In this document: piece after piece, positions 51,884-60,231 of the stretch | Numbering within the stretch: position 1 is the stretch's first letter | Layout of the letters: the number at the start of each line of letters is the position of its first letter | From: JBGPLJ01 sp035644395 | GTDB lineage: Bacteria > Pseudomonadota > Gammaproteobacteria > Steroidobacterales > Steroidobacteraceae | Direction of reading: 5' to 3' | NCBI GenBank assembly: GCA_035644395.1 | Contig: DASQOR010000074.1 | Location: forward strand, 29,836-93,835 | Length of the DNA stretch: 64,000 bases | Position numbers and translations under genes: made by a program | Notes under the pieces: model-generated | What the model was told of the DNA's origin: nothing | The model's input: only the letters and a program-made list of their open reading frames with translations | Databases searched by the model: none

Positions 51884-52789
51884 ATGGCCGACCTCAAGCT
51901 CAAGGACCTGCGCTACCTCGTCGCCCTCGCCGACACGCGTCATTTCGGCAAGGCGGCGGCGAAGTCGCACGTGAGCCAGCCCACCCTCTCCGCCCAGCTC
52001 AAGAAACTCGAGGACTATCTCGGCACGCCGCTCATCGAGCGCCAACCGAACAACGTGACGCTGACCGAAATGGGCGAAAGAGTCGTCGAGCGGGCGCGAC
52101 GCATGCTCGAGGACGGCGAGGAGATCGTTGCGCTCGCGAAGCACGGCCGCGATCCGCTCGCGGGCGAGCTGCGCCTTGCGCTCATTCCGACCATCGGCCC
52201 CTATCTGTTGCCGGTCGTGGCTGCAAAGCTCCGAAAGCAGCTGCCTCGCCTGAAGCTGCTGCTGTACGAGTACCAGACTGAGCCGCTCCTCGAACGCCTC
52301 AAGGCTGGCGCGATCGACGTCGGGATCCTGGCGCTGCCCATCGAGGGCGATGGCTTCGCCACCCGTACGCTGTACGATGAACCGTTCACGGTCGCCATGC
52401 CCGCGAACCACCCGCTTGCGGATCGCGCGAGCGTCAATCTCAAGGATCTCGCGGACGAGAAGCTGCTGCTGCTGGAAGACGGGCATTGCCTGCGCGACCA
52501 GGCGCTTGAGGTCTGCAGCCGCGTCGGCCTCCATGAAAACGACGACTATCGCGCGACGAGCCTCGAAACCCTGCGGCAGATGGTCGCGGCGGGACACGGC
52601 ATCACGCTGTTGCCCGGGCTCGCGGCGGCCGCGGCACACTCCGATCAACGTTCGCTTGCCGTGAGGCCGTTCACAAAACCGGCGCCGAAGCGCGTCGTCG
52701 GCGCCGTGTGGCGTAAATCGACGACGCGCAAGCCCGCCATCGACGCCTTGTGCGAAATCATCACGCAAGCGATGCATCGCAAGCGCTGA
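51884..52789 (+). CDS. oxyR: Peroxide sensor OxyR (LysR family)
   Basis: A 301-residue LysR-type regulator. The winged helix is at residues 5-60 (HFGKAAAKSHVSQPTLSAQL), and the effector domain follows. The redox pair is conserved: Cys202 in EDGHCLRDQ and Cys211 in LEVCSRVG, equivalent to Cys199/Cys208 of E. coli OxyR. This supports OxyR rather than another LysR protein. The start MADLKLKDLRYL at 51884 fits the family; an ATG ten bases earlier is out of frame. It diverges from ahpC. Confidence 0.95.
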   Translation: MADLKLKDLRYLVALADTRHFGKAAAKSHVSQPTLSAQLKKLEDYLGTPLIERQPNNVTLTEMGERVVERARRMLEDGEEIVALAKHGRDPLAGELRLALIPTIGPYLLPVVAAKLRKQLPRLKLLLYEYQTEPLLERLKAGAIDVGILALPIEGDGFATRTLYDEPFTVAMPANHPLADRASVNLKDLADEKLLLLEDGHCLRDQALEVCSRVGLHENDDYRATSLETLRQMVAAGHGITLLPGLAAAAAHSDQRSLAVRPFTKPAPKRVVGAVWRKSTTRKPAIDALCEIITQAMHRKR

Positions 52790-52808
52790 CCCATTATCCT
52801 TCGGGGCC

Positions 52809-54284
52809 ATGCGAACCGACCCCGTCCGCGCGCTCCTGGCCGTTCTGACATTCGCGGCGACGGCGGCATTGCACGCCGCCGAGACGGCTCCGCCCCTGGT
52901 AATCTTCGGTGACCCGCAACCGCACTCGGCCGTCGCGTGGTCGCGCATGCCGAATGCCACCGCCATGCACGTGCGCGTTCGCGCCACCGCAACCACGGCG
53001 TGGCGCAAATTCGATGCGCCGGTCACCGCCGCGAATGATTTCGCCGCCAAGGTGACGCTCAAGGGATTGCTGCCGGCCACGCCCTACGAATACGAACTGT
53101 GGTTCACGGGCGGCGGTGTCGACGAGAACCTCAAAGCGGCCGGGCGCCTTCGTACCGCGGCTTCCGATCAATCGTTCGTGCCCGTTCACTTCGCCTGGAG
53201 CGGCGATCTCGGCGGGCAGAACATCTGCCGCGACGCCGTCGACGGCTACCCGATCTTCGGACCGCTCGGCGCGGAGAAGCTGGATTTCTTCGTTGCGCTC
53301 GGTGACATGGTTTACGAAGACAACACCTGCCTACCGCGCGGCCAGCTCAACAATATGCAAGTCACGGGACCGGCGCAGCCAGCCGTGAGGCTCGAAGATT
53401 ACTGGGGCATGTGGCATTACAACCGGGGCGATGCCAGGTTCGCCGAGTTCATTGCCCACCAGCCGTACGTAGCCGTCTGGGATGACCACGAGGTTGCGAA
53501 CGACTTCGGGCCCGGCAACGACACGCGGACTGAAGCGCCCTACACGGCGGGCGAACATCTGTTGCCGCTCGGTCTCAAGGCTTTCCTCGATGAGAACCCG
53601 CTGATCGGTGACGCATCGGCGACGCCGAAGCTTTACCGCACGTTCTCGTACGGCCTGCATGCGCAGGTTTTCGTGCTCGACTGCCGGCAGTTTCGCAGCC
53701 TCAACAGCGCCAAGGACCTGGCGAGCGCGCCGAAAACCATGCTTGGCGCCGATCAGCTTGCGTGGCTACTGCGCGAGGTCGCGAAATCGAAGGCCACGTG
53801 GAAAATCATCATCACCAGCGTACCGCTGGCGTTGCAGACCGGCAGCACGGAAAACGGCCTCGACGGCTGGGCGAGCTTCGACCTCGAGTTCGGCTACGAG
53901 CGGGAGTTGCGCAAGATTGTCAACTCGCTCTACGACAACAAGGTGAAGAACATCGTGTGGCTCACGACCGATGTGCACTTCGCCGCCGGCTTTCACTACC
54001 GGCCGATAGACGAAGATCCCACCTGGGAAATGCACGAGTTCACGAGCGGCCCGCTCAACGCGCAGTCATTTCCGAAACAGACGCTCGATACCACCTTTAA
54101 TCCCGACCGGCTGTTCTTCTACGGCCCCGCTTACGTCGGCGAACCCAAGACCTGGGCGCAGGCGAAGAAATGGTTCAACTACGGCCTTGTCGATATCGAT
54201 CGCACGGGAGTCCTCACGGTGTCGATCAAGAATGTCGATGGCGAGGTCGTGCGGCAGGCGAAGCTGAATCCGAAGAGGAAGTAG
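52809..54284 (+). CDS. PhoD-like phosphatase/phosphodiesterase, exported
   Basis: A 491-residue protein with signal peptide ending near ALHAAETAP. An N-terminal fibronectin-like beta domain (FGDPQPHSAVAWSRMPNATA, GLLPATPYEYELWF) precedes the metallophosphoesterase domain of the PhoD family: FAWSGDLGGQNICRD, ALGDMVYEDN, VAVWDDHEVANDFG and WLTTDVHFA carry the metal ligands. PhoD proteins are Ca2+/Fe-dependent secreted phosphodiesterases/alkaline phosphatases. It stands next to the accessory Rhs region. Confidence 0.9.
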   Translation: MRTDPVRALLAVLTFAATAALHAAETAPPLVIFGDPQPHSAVAWSRMPNATAMHVRVRATATTAWRKFDAPVTAANDFAAKVTLKGLLPATPYEYELWFTGGGVDENLKAAGRLRTAASDQSFVPVHFAWSGDLGGQNICRDAVDGYPIFGPLGAEKLDFFVALGDMVYEDNTCLPRGQLNNMQVTGPAQPAVRLEDYWGMWHYNRGDARFAEFIAHQPYVAVWDDHEVANDFGPGNDTRTEAPYTAGEHLLPLGLKAFLDENPLIGDASATPKLYRTFSYGLHAQVFVLDCRQFRSLNSAKDLASAPKTMLGADQLAWLLREVAKSKATWKIIITSVPLALQTGSTENGLDGWASFDLEFGYERELRKIVNSLYDNKVKNIVWLTTDVHFAAGFHYRPIDEDPTWEMHEFTSGPLNAQSFPKQTLDTTFNPDRLFFYGPAYVGEPKTWAQAKKWFNYGLVDIDRTGVLTVSIKNVDGEVVRQAKLNPKRK

Positions 54285-54289
54285 GTTGT

Positions 54290-54499
54290 CGCCGGGAGAT
54301 CTCGCGCGCCCGATCACCGGATCATGGTCGCGGAAGGTGTTCCGTTGATGTCGTCGAAGCCCTACTTGTGATCGTCGCAGGAAACTCTCGTTGCGACGAC
54401 GTGGCTTGTTTGCTTGGGGCGTGAGAAATCCAAAAATGTAGTCGCAGTGCCTACCAAGTTTGGGCTGCCGATTGCAGGGTCGTAGTCTCTGAAGTAGTT
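54290..54499 (-). pseudogene. Remnants of Rhs tip junctions
   Basis: Two copies of the Rhs junction are seen on the minus strand in different frames: NYFRDYDPAIG near 54463-54499, and NTFRDHDPVIGRA near 54308-54345. Each is followed by only a few tens of codons before stops. The first copy ends at the border of an IS66 inverted repeat at 54500. These look like dead ends of a tip array whose outer cassettes have decayed. Confidence 0.72.
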
Positions 54500-54541
54500 G
54501 TAACCGTCCGGTCTGGGCAGTCTTGACCGCTGAGTCGGATA

Positions 54542-55138
54542 TCAAGCGGCGATTGTCGTCTGCTCGGCCGCCAACTCTGCAGCAAGATTCCACGGCAGAA
54601 GTTCGGCGACGCGATTGATGGGATGCTCGGCGATGCGCGCGAGTACGTGACGCAGGTAGTGCTCGGGGTCCAGGCCGTTCAATTTAGCGGAGCCGACGAG
54701 CGAGTAGATCGCGGCGGCGCGCTCGCCGCCGGCATCGGAACCGGCAAACAGATAGTTCTTGCGTCCCAAAGCCACGGCCCGTAGTGCGCGCTCCGCGGTG
54801 TTGTTGTCGATCTCGATGGCGCCGTTGTCGCGATAGCGCGTGAGTGCCGTCCAGCGCGATAGCGCATAGCGGATCGCGCCGCCGAGTTCGGATTTGGGCG
54901 AGATCTGCTTCAGCGTCGCGTGCAGCCAGCGATGCAGCGCTTCGAGCGGCGGACCCGCACGGGTTCGGCGCTGCGCTTGGCGGATCGCGGGCGGCTGACC
55001 CCGGATCTCCTCCTCGATGCCGTAGAGTTCGCCGATGCGCTCAAGCGCTTCGTGCGCGAGCGGCGAGCTCGTGGCCACGTGAATGTCATAGAACTTGCGC
55101 CGCACGTGCGCCTTATGCCGAGCACGAGATAAGGCGCA
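54542..55138 (-). pseudogene. tnpC: IS66 transposase tnpC, 3' half (left copy)
   Basis: The frame encodes about 198 residues of the C-terminal half of an IS66 TnpC transposase: AHVRRKFYDIHVATSSPLAH, IRYALSRWTALTRYRDNGAI, then EIDNNTAERALRAVALGRKN and the PF13817-like tail LNGLDPEHYLRHVLARIAEH. The catalytic Glu of the DDE triad is in the DNNTAERAL motif; the Asp-containing N-terminal half is missing. The frame runs directly into the RIT terminal repeat, where the cut lies at the codon for Ala of A-H-V-R-R. Confidence 0.9.
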
Positions 55139-55161
55139 TTGTCCCGAGTCGCGTTTTATCT
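55107..55161. repeat. Left terminal inverted repeat of RIT element
   Basis: Fifty-five bases identical (reversed) to 58586-58640, starting TGCGCCTTATGCCGAGCACG. Internal palindrome arms are at 55107-55116 and 55129-55138, separated by 12 bases. Confidence 0.93.
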
Positions 55162-55236
55162 GGGGTGCTTGGGCGGCCATTGCTGAAAACCTGGGGCAGA
55201 GAGTGCCGACGACTCCGGATAATACCAGCCGTCGGA

Positions 55237-56253
55237 TCAGATGGAGGAGAGGTAAGCCAGGAGATCGGGCTTGGGAGACCATGGACGTGCGCGAGCAGGC
55301 GAGAGTCCGGAGCGCTGCCAGAAGTGCTCGAGCGCGTCGCGCTTCATTTGCAGGTTGGTGGTCACGTAGCGGCTGGTCGTCGAAATGCTGGCGTGGCCGA
55401 GGTAATCGCGGATTACGGTGATGTCGACCCCGGCTTGCAACAAGGCAACGGCGCAACTGTGGCGCAGCATGTGAGGCGTGACGCGTCGACGTCGAAGTGA
55501 CGGGACAACGCGTGCCGCCAACGCCGTGTACTTCTGCAATATATAGGCGACGCCATCGCGCGTGAGACATGCGCCGCCGCGGCTGCAAAACATCCAGTCC
55601 TGTGGCTGGGCGTTGCGGGAGACTTGCAATCTGTGCAGCGCCGCCGCCGTGTCACGCCACAGCGGGCATAACCGTTCCTTGTTGCCCTTGCCAAACAGGC
55701 GCACATGCCGTGGATTACTGAGTGACAAATGCTCGGCGCGCACACCAAGGGCCTCACTGACGCGTGCCCCGGTGTTGTAAAGCAGGAGCAACAAGGCGTG
55801 GTCGCGGAGACCCGACGCGGTCGACCGATCGGGTTGCGCGAGAATCTGCTTAACGTCCTCCGGCTCAAGATACTGGGCCATTGGAACATGGGCGCGCTTA
55901 CCTGGAATCGCGAGCACGCGCTGGTACTGATCGGCGCGCGACAGGTCATGCTGTACCAGATGCTTGAAGAAACTTCGGATCGCGGCCCGACGGACGTTCC
56001 GGCTGGCGATGGCGTTGGCGCGCTTCGACTCCAGATGCGAGAGGAATGCCAGGACGTCGGGGGCCTGCAAATCGTCGAGCGTGACATCGGCCACGGACCG
56101 GTGGCGGCGATCTGCGATGAAACCAAAGAGCAACCGCAGTGTATCGCGATACGAGCGCACTGTGTGAGGACTGGCGCCGCGGGCGCGCATCAAATGATCG
56201 CGGAAATAGGATCCGACCAGAGGCAGCAGTGTGCTCGCGCGCCGCGAACTCAT
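55237..56253 (-). CDS. RIT tyrosine recombinase, third gene
   Basis: A 338-residue tyrosine recombinase. The SAM-like core-binding domain covers residues 10-110 (RGASPHTVRSYRDTLRLLFG). The catalytic domain has Arg in YNTGARVSEALG, Lys near RLFGKGNKERL, the H-x-x-R box in TPHMLRHSCAVALLQ, the second His in DYLGHASISTTSRY and nucleophile Tyr in TTSRYVTT. The ATG at 56253 overlaps the stop of the second gene. Full catalytic set present, so it could be active. Confidence 0.93.
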   Translation of the reverse strand: MSSRRASTLLPLVGSYFRDHLMRARGASPHTVRSYRDTLRLLFGFIADRRHRSVADVTLDDLQAPDVLAFLSHLESKRANAIASRNVRRAAIRSFFKHLVQHDLSRADQYQRVLAIPGKRAHVPMAQYLEPEDVKQILAQPDRSTASGLRDHALLLLLYNTGARVSEALGVRAEHLSLSNPRHVRLFGKGNKERLCPLWRDTAAALHRLQVSRNAQPQDWMFCSRGGACLTRDGVAYILQKYTALAARVVPSLRRRRVTPHMLRHSCAVALLQAGVDITVIRDYLGHASISTTSRYVTTNLQMKRDALEHFWQRSGLSPARARPWSPKPDLLAYLSSI

Positions 56254-57203
56254 GCGCCGACTCGCCGCGCGAACCGATCGCTCGCGAACCGTAGCAACTC
56301 CGGTGTGGCGTGAAGGTACACTTCGGTGCCGAGAATGCTGACGTGTCCCATGTAAGCCGACAGCCAGGGAAGCCGTGCATGAACATCGACGCCGTCGCGA
56401 TACCAAGCGGTCAGGCGATGAACGGCGAAGGCGTGGCGCAGATCGTAGGGCCGTGGTCCGGTCCGACCGCGCGCGCCTTTCAAGCCCAGCTTACGGAGGA
56501 GACGACGCAGGGCATCCGAAGCACCCTTCAACGTTATTGCCCGACCGTATCGGCCGATGAATAGCGCGTCGGTGTGACCGCATCCCTTGGCCCGAAGAAC
56601 GTCGGCGCGTTGAGGCCAGTACTGCCGAAACTCGCGGGCCAGATCCAGTCCGAAAGGAACCAGCCGACTGCGTCCTTTGCTCGCACGAATATGCAATACG
56701 CGGGTGCACAGATCCACATCCGCGCATCGCAGCCGCACGGCCTCGCCGAAACGCAGCCCGGTACAGTACGCGGTGAGAGTGAGCAGACGCAGCAGGCCGG
56801 GCCAAAAGTTATGTCCCTGGTGGCGGCCGGCGGCTTCAACCAGCGTGCGAATCTCTTCGGCCGAGAAGATATAGGGCGCGTAGTGGGACTCGGTCTGCGG
56901 CGCCAAGCTCACGCTCGGCAGATATCCTTTAGGATCTCGACGGCGCCGAAAATGGCAGAGCTGTCGCACGGCCCCCAGATCGCACGCCAGGGTCACGGGC
57001 TTGCGGTTCGGAATACGAGCCAGCCAGGCGTTGATCGTGGCGGCCAAATCGATCGTCGCGTGCCGTTCGAGGTTGCGACACGCGAATCGCTGAAAACTCC
57101 GCAGCGCCGCCTCACCGCGCTGGTACGGATGGCCCAGGGCACGCTTGAATACCAAGAACTGGTCGATGTCCTTCGCCAGCGAAACAGCTGTCACGCGAGT
57201 CAT
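56250..57203 (-). CDS. RIT tyrosine recombinase, second gene
   Basis: A 317-residue tyrosine recombinase starting MTRVTAVSLAKDIDQFLVFK. Catalytic residues are visible: Arg in TAYCTGLRFGEAVRL, Lys in HIRASKGRSRLVPF, the H-x-x-R equivalent in RPYDLRHAFAVHRL, His in AYMGHVSILGT and Tyr in TEVYLHATPELL. ATGA overlaps link it to both neighbours. Its role relative to the other two recombinases is unknown in RIT elements. Confidence 0.93.
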   Translation of the reverse strand: MTRVTAVSLAKDIDQFLVFKRALGHPYQRGEAALRSFQRFACRNLERHATIDLAATINAWLARIPNRKPVTLACDLGAVRQLCHFRRRRDPKGYLPSVSLAPQTESHYAPYIFSAEEIRTLVEAAGRHQGHNFWPGLLRLLTLTAYCTGLRFGEAVRLRCADVDLCTRVLHIRASKGRSRLVPFGLDLAREFRQYWPQRADVLRAKGCGHTDALFIGRYGRAITLKGASDALRRLLRKLGLKGARGRTGPRPYDLRHAFAVHRLTAWYRDGVDVHARLPWLSAYMGHVSILGTEVYLHATPELLRFASDRFARRVGA

Positions 57204-58456
57204 GCAGGTACCGGCAATGCCATGGCACGCAATCGATCGGTGGCTACCCACAAATAGGCCGAAGTGGAGTCGGGATCCCTATGACCCAGGATATCGCCAA
57301 TGATCTTGGGCGCTGCGCCGAGCTCCAACTGGCGACTGGCGTGGGTGTGTCGGAGCACATGGGTGCCGAGAAACGGAGCCGTTACACCGGCCCGGCTTGC
57401 TGCGGAATGGAGAATATGCCGAACGGTCACCGAGCAGGCCAGCGGCTTAAACGGCGTGCACATCGTCACGAAGAGGTGTCGCGTGGTCGAGTGCTCGGGT
57501 CGCGCGTACCGAAGATAGCTGACCAGCGCCCGACTCACCGCGGGTAGCAACGGCAGTCGAAACTCAACACGCGTCTTTGGACGAACGACGCGTATCGACT
57601 GTGCTTGCCAGTTGATGTCATCGAGCGTCAGTCCGATCACCTCGCCCGAGCCGAGTCCATATACACTCATCATCAGCAGAATCGCGTAGTCTCGCCGTCC
57701 CGTCGGACTCGAGCGATCGACTGCGCGCAGGATGCGCTGTACATCCCTCCATGGAAGAGACCGGTGTGGTCGTTCGCCAACCCGTACGATCGGAGCGATG
57801 ATCGAGCTGGACAGATCGCGGGGTGAGAGACCAGTCGCGCAAAGAAACCGCAGGAATCCGCGCACTGTCGAGCAGATATCGGATACGGTGACCCGTGCAT
57901 ACCGCTTGCGGCATGCAACGACAAAATCATCGATGTCCCGTAATCGCGCGCGATGCACGGCGCGGCGACGACGCCGACAGTGCGCGGCGAACATGGCCAT
58001 GTGAGCCAACTTCTTATGAATCGTTTGCGGTGGATTGCCGCGCACGTCCTTGAGATACGCGGCAAATTCAGCCATGGCCGGCGACAGCGGCGGCCTTATC
58101 ACAGGCGGCTCCCAGGGCGGGACCTTCACTTGCAGGACGCCGAGCGCAAATGACCATGCACGCAGTGCGCTCCGAGATGATTTTAGTGCGCCGGGGAGGT
58201 GTCCCGGGCGCGGACTACCCTGCGATCGCCACCATATCGCGAAGCGCTTCGCGCCTTCGCGAGTGAGCTCTTGGTGCTCGTCGAGACCTTGAATCCTGCA
58301 ATAGTCGACGAATCGGCAGATCCAGTATCGATAGACGCTGATCGTACCCGGTTCGGTGCAACGGTTGCGTTGCCATACGCGCCGAACATCCGAAAATCGC
58401 TGTGGATCAATCCTCCACGCCTTCATCGACATCGAGCTTACCCGCGCCTCGCACAC
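57200..58456 (-). CDS. RIT tyrosine recombinase, first gene
   Basis: A 418-residue recombinase, the largest of the trio, with an extended N-terminal region of about 120 residues. In the catalytic domain the first Arg box is YGLGSGEVIGLTLDDI, with Gly where Arg usually stands; this G-L-G-x-G-E variant is, as I recall, usual for the first RIT protein. The H-x-x-R box THVLRHTHASRQLELG, His in GDILGHRDPDSTSAY and the Tyr are present. Possible starts at 58456, 58432 and 58426. Confidence 0.9.
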   Translation of the reverse strand: MCEARVSSMSMKAWRIDPQRFSDVRRVWQRNRCTEPGTISVYRYWICRFVDYCRIQGLDEHQELTREGAKRFAIWWRSQGSPRPGHLPGALKSSRSALRAWSFALGVLQVKVPPWEPPVIRPPLSPAMAEFAAYLKDVRGNPPQTIHKKLAHMAMFAAHCRRRRRAVHRARLRDIDDFVVACRKRYARVTVSDICSTVRGFLRFLCATGLSPRDLSSSIIAPIVRVGERPHRSLPWRDVQRILRAVDRSSPTGRRDYAILLMMSVYGLGSGEVIGLTLDDINWQAQSIRVVRPKTRVEFRLPLLPAVSRALVSYLRYARPEHSTTRHLFVTMCTPFKPLACSVTVRHILHSAASRAGVTAPFLGTHVLRHTHASRQLELGAAPKIIGDILGHRDPDSTSAYLWVATDRLRAMALPVPA

Positions 58457-58585
58457 ACCTCAGTGCACAAGAACCAGAACGCAGCACTGGTCGACGGGAT
58501 GACGGTGCTGATCGGGTCTGAGATATTATCCAGAGCAACTTCGCCGAAAAAACGGGTCAATGCATGCGCGTGCGAACATCGCTCA

Positions 58586-58640
58586 AGATAAAACGCGACT
58601 CGGGACAATGCGCCTTATCTCGTGCTCGGCATAAGGCGCA
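58586..58640. repeat. Right terminal inverted repeat of RIT element
   Basis: The 55-base mirror of 55107-55161, ending CTCGGCATAAGGCGCA. It joins the second tnpC fragment at the codons for A-H-V-R-R, the same codon as at the left end. Confidence 0.93.
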
Positions 58641-59202
58641 TGTTCGCCGGCCGTTCTATGACCTCGACCTCGCCGGCGACTCCCCGACCGCACGCGAGGC
58701 GCTCGCGCGGATTCAGGCTCTGTTCGCCATCGAGGCCGAGATCCGCGGCCGCAGCGCCGAGGAGCGACGATCGATCCGCGAGGCTCGGGCCGGGCCCCTG
58801 CTCGAGGATCTGCATCGCTGGTTCCAGAACACCGTCTCCAAGCTGTCGCGTAAGTCGCCGCTCGCGATCGCCATCCGCTACGCCCTGACGCGTTGGACCG
58901 CGTTGACCCGCTACCTGCACGACGGCCGTCTCGAACTCGAGAACAACGCTGCAGAACGAGCGTTGCGCGTGGTTGCCCTCGGCCGCAAAAACTTCCTGTT
59001 CCTCGGCGCCGATACCGGTGGCGTGCGTGCCGAGGTCATCTACTCGCTGATCGGCACCGCCAAACTCAACGGCATCGATCCCGAGGCGTACCTCCGTTAT
59101 GTCCTCGACCGCATTGCGGATCATCCGATCAACCACATCGAGGAGTTGCTGCCCTGGAACGTAAACCTAAACGCAGCCGTCGCGCAAAGCCGCGCCGCAT
59201 AA
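58631..59202 (+). pseudogene. tnpC: IS66 transposase tnpC, 3' half (right copy)
   Basis: About 190 residues of the C-terminal half of a second, clearly different IS66 TnpC: AHVRRPFYDLDLAGDSPTAR, AIRYALTRWTALTRYLHDGR, LELENNAAERALRVVALGRK and AYLRYVLDRIADHPINHIEE. It begins at the RIT terminal repeat at the same codon as the left copy and reads away from it. The two copies differ at many positions, so they derive from two IS66 elements, not one duplicated element. Confidence 0.9.
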
Positions 59203-59480
59203 ACCATTCGCCCGCGAACAAGCGACTGTCGGAACCCGTCGCTCATCGGTTCAGAAACATCGAATGGCTCATCGATGGACACGGCGACATCACTGTCGGC
59301 GCTCTGCCTCCGGTCAAATGCGTCGCCACCGCCGCTGATGATGACCTCTGCTATGCGATGCTCACTCGGCGCAAAGGCGAGACCCTGCTCGACCTTCTGT
59401 CCCGTCTCGACAAAGCAATCGAGAAGGCTGCCGACGACCACATCACCGTTGACGAGGTCAATCTGCCTGCGACACCTTAG
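59203..59480 (+). CDS. Short IS66-associated ORF of unknown function
   Basis: An open frame of about 90 residues directly downstream of tnpC and inside the IS66 border: FRNIEWLIDGHGDITVGALP, then DDDLCYAMLTRRKGETLLDL, LSRLDKAIEKAADDHITVDE. Similar short ORFs follow tnpC in other IS66 copies. There is no ATG or GTG at a sensible place after the tnpC stop (a CTG at about 59226 is possible), so translation may depend on coupling or it may be inactive. Confidence 0.5.
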
Positions 59481-59507
59481 TCAAGACGGCCTTGAGTGAT
59501 CGCTTAC

Positions 59508-59640
59508 GTTTAATCCCGCTGGATCACTCTCGACATACCGCCCGATGGCGGGATCGTAGTCGCGGAAGTAGTTCTGATTGGCGTCCGAGGCGCCGGTCAA
59601 GCAGCCAAGGTCGCGTGGCCCAAGACGGACCAATTCGCGG
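59508..59640 (-). pseudogene. Orphan Rhs junction cut by IS66
   Basis: On the minus strand the frame reads ASDANQNYFRDYDPAIGRYV, then ESDPAGLN, and is interrupted exactly there by the IS66 end. Its 71 bases at 59508-59578 match 62116-62186 with three mismatches. No tip domain follows because the insertion lies where the variable part should begin. The frame upstream (to about 59640) is open but has no clear Rhs core. Confidence 0.8.
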
Positions 59641-59728
59641 ACTGCAGTTTCCGGGGAAATTGCAGCGTGCAGCGGCGAGCCTACTGAAGATCTGACTTGG
59701 AATCACTGCGCTGAACGCGGAGTCGCAC

Positions 59729-60211
59729 CTAGGGCTGACTCATAGACTGATTGCAGACCAACGCTTGTACTTTCTTGAAAAACTGGTCTAGCGGTTGGCT
59801 GTCGGGCTGATCTTCTATGGTCACAGTGGAAATCTGATCGCCCTGCACCTTCAGGAGCGCCCTGTAACTATGTGATAGCTCAAGACAGCCTTCCTTTTGC
59901 GCGAGAAAGAGAACGCTGTTTCCAGCAACCTTGGAGACGTCGGGCCATTCCGAGTTGGGTCGCGAATTGCAAAGGAGCACGGCACCATCGTGCACCAGCG
60001 AATCGCCTTTAAACACGGTCGACACTTCAAAGCGCACTTTGGATTGGGGAGAAAGAGCTGCGGGCGACCCGACAACACGACCGTACACAATCACCTGCGA
60101 CTGCGTGACCAGTTCAGACAATGTCACAATCGTTGCCTTTGCATGGCCAAGCGTGGCGAAGAGCAATGTGCAAACGGCGAACGTCTTCAGTCCGCGATAT
60201 ATGGTCGTCAT
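59729..60211 (-). CDS. Exported protein, candidate immunity protein of the metalloprotease tip
   Basis: A 160-residue protein with a signal peptide (MTTIYRGLKTFAVCTLLFAT, cleavage near GHAKATIV) and a beta-rich mature part (IVTLSELVTQSQVIVYGRVV, KVRFEVSTVFKGDSL, GNSVLFLAQKEGCLELSHSY). The ATG at 60211 is supported by GAGGAG eight bases before it; an earlier ATG at 60235 overlaps the preceding stop. It directly follows the metalloprotease tip, and periplasmic location fits an inhibitor of a toxin acting there. The role is inference from position. Confidence 0.65.
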   Translation of the reverse strand: MTTIYRGLKTFAVCTLLFATLGHAKATIVTLSELVTQSQVIVYGRVVGSPAALSPQSKVRFEVSTVFKGDSLVHDGAVLLCNSRPNSEWPDVSKVAGNSVLFLAQKEGCLELSHSYRALLKVQGDQISTVTIEDQPDSQPLDQFFKKVQALVCNQSMSQP

Positions 60212-60231
60212 GTTCGTTACTCCTCTACTAG

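Larger units (their letters stand above)
55107..58640 (-). mobile_element. RIT (recombinase-in-trio) element
   Basis: A 3,534-base element bounded by identical 55-base inverted terminal repeats. It holds three tyrosine recombinase genes, all on the minus strand, each overlapping the next by ATGA, and nothing else. This is the defining organisation of RIT elements, which are thought to move by site-specific recombination. Each terminal repeat itself contains a 10-base inverted repeat (TGCGCCTTAT...ATAAGGCGCA). Confidence 0.92.
54500..59507. mobile_element. IS66-RIT-IS66 composite with mirrored IS66 halves
   Basis: The left border GTAACCG (54500) and the right border, reading inward as GTAAGCG (59507), match each other and the usual IS66 ends; GTCTTGAC recurs in both at about the same distance. 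Between them lie the 3' half of one tnpC (minus strand), a RIT element, and the 3' half of a different tnpC (plus strand) with a short following ORF. Both tnpC genes read outward. The flanks on each side are different Rhs junction remnants, so this is not a simple single insertion. Confidence 0.8.

Noticed and set aside
55237..58456. Prophage or integron integrases
   Set aside because: Three full-size tyrosine recombinases with ATGA overlaps inside matching terminal repeats, and no phage genes, attC sites or cassettes, fit a RIT element better.
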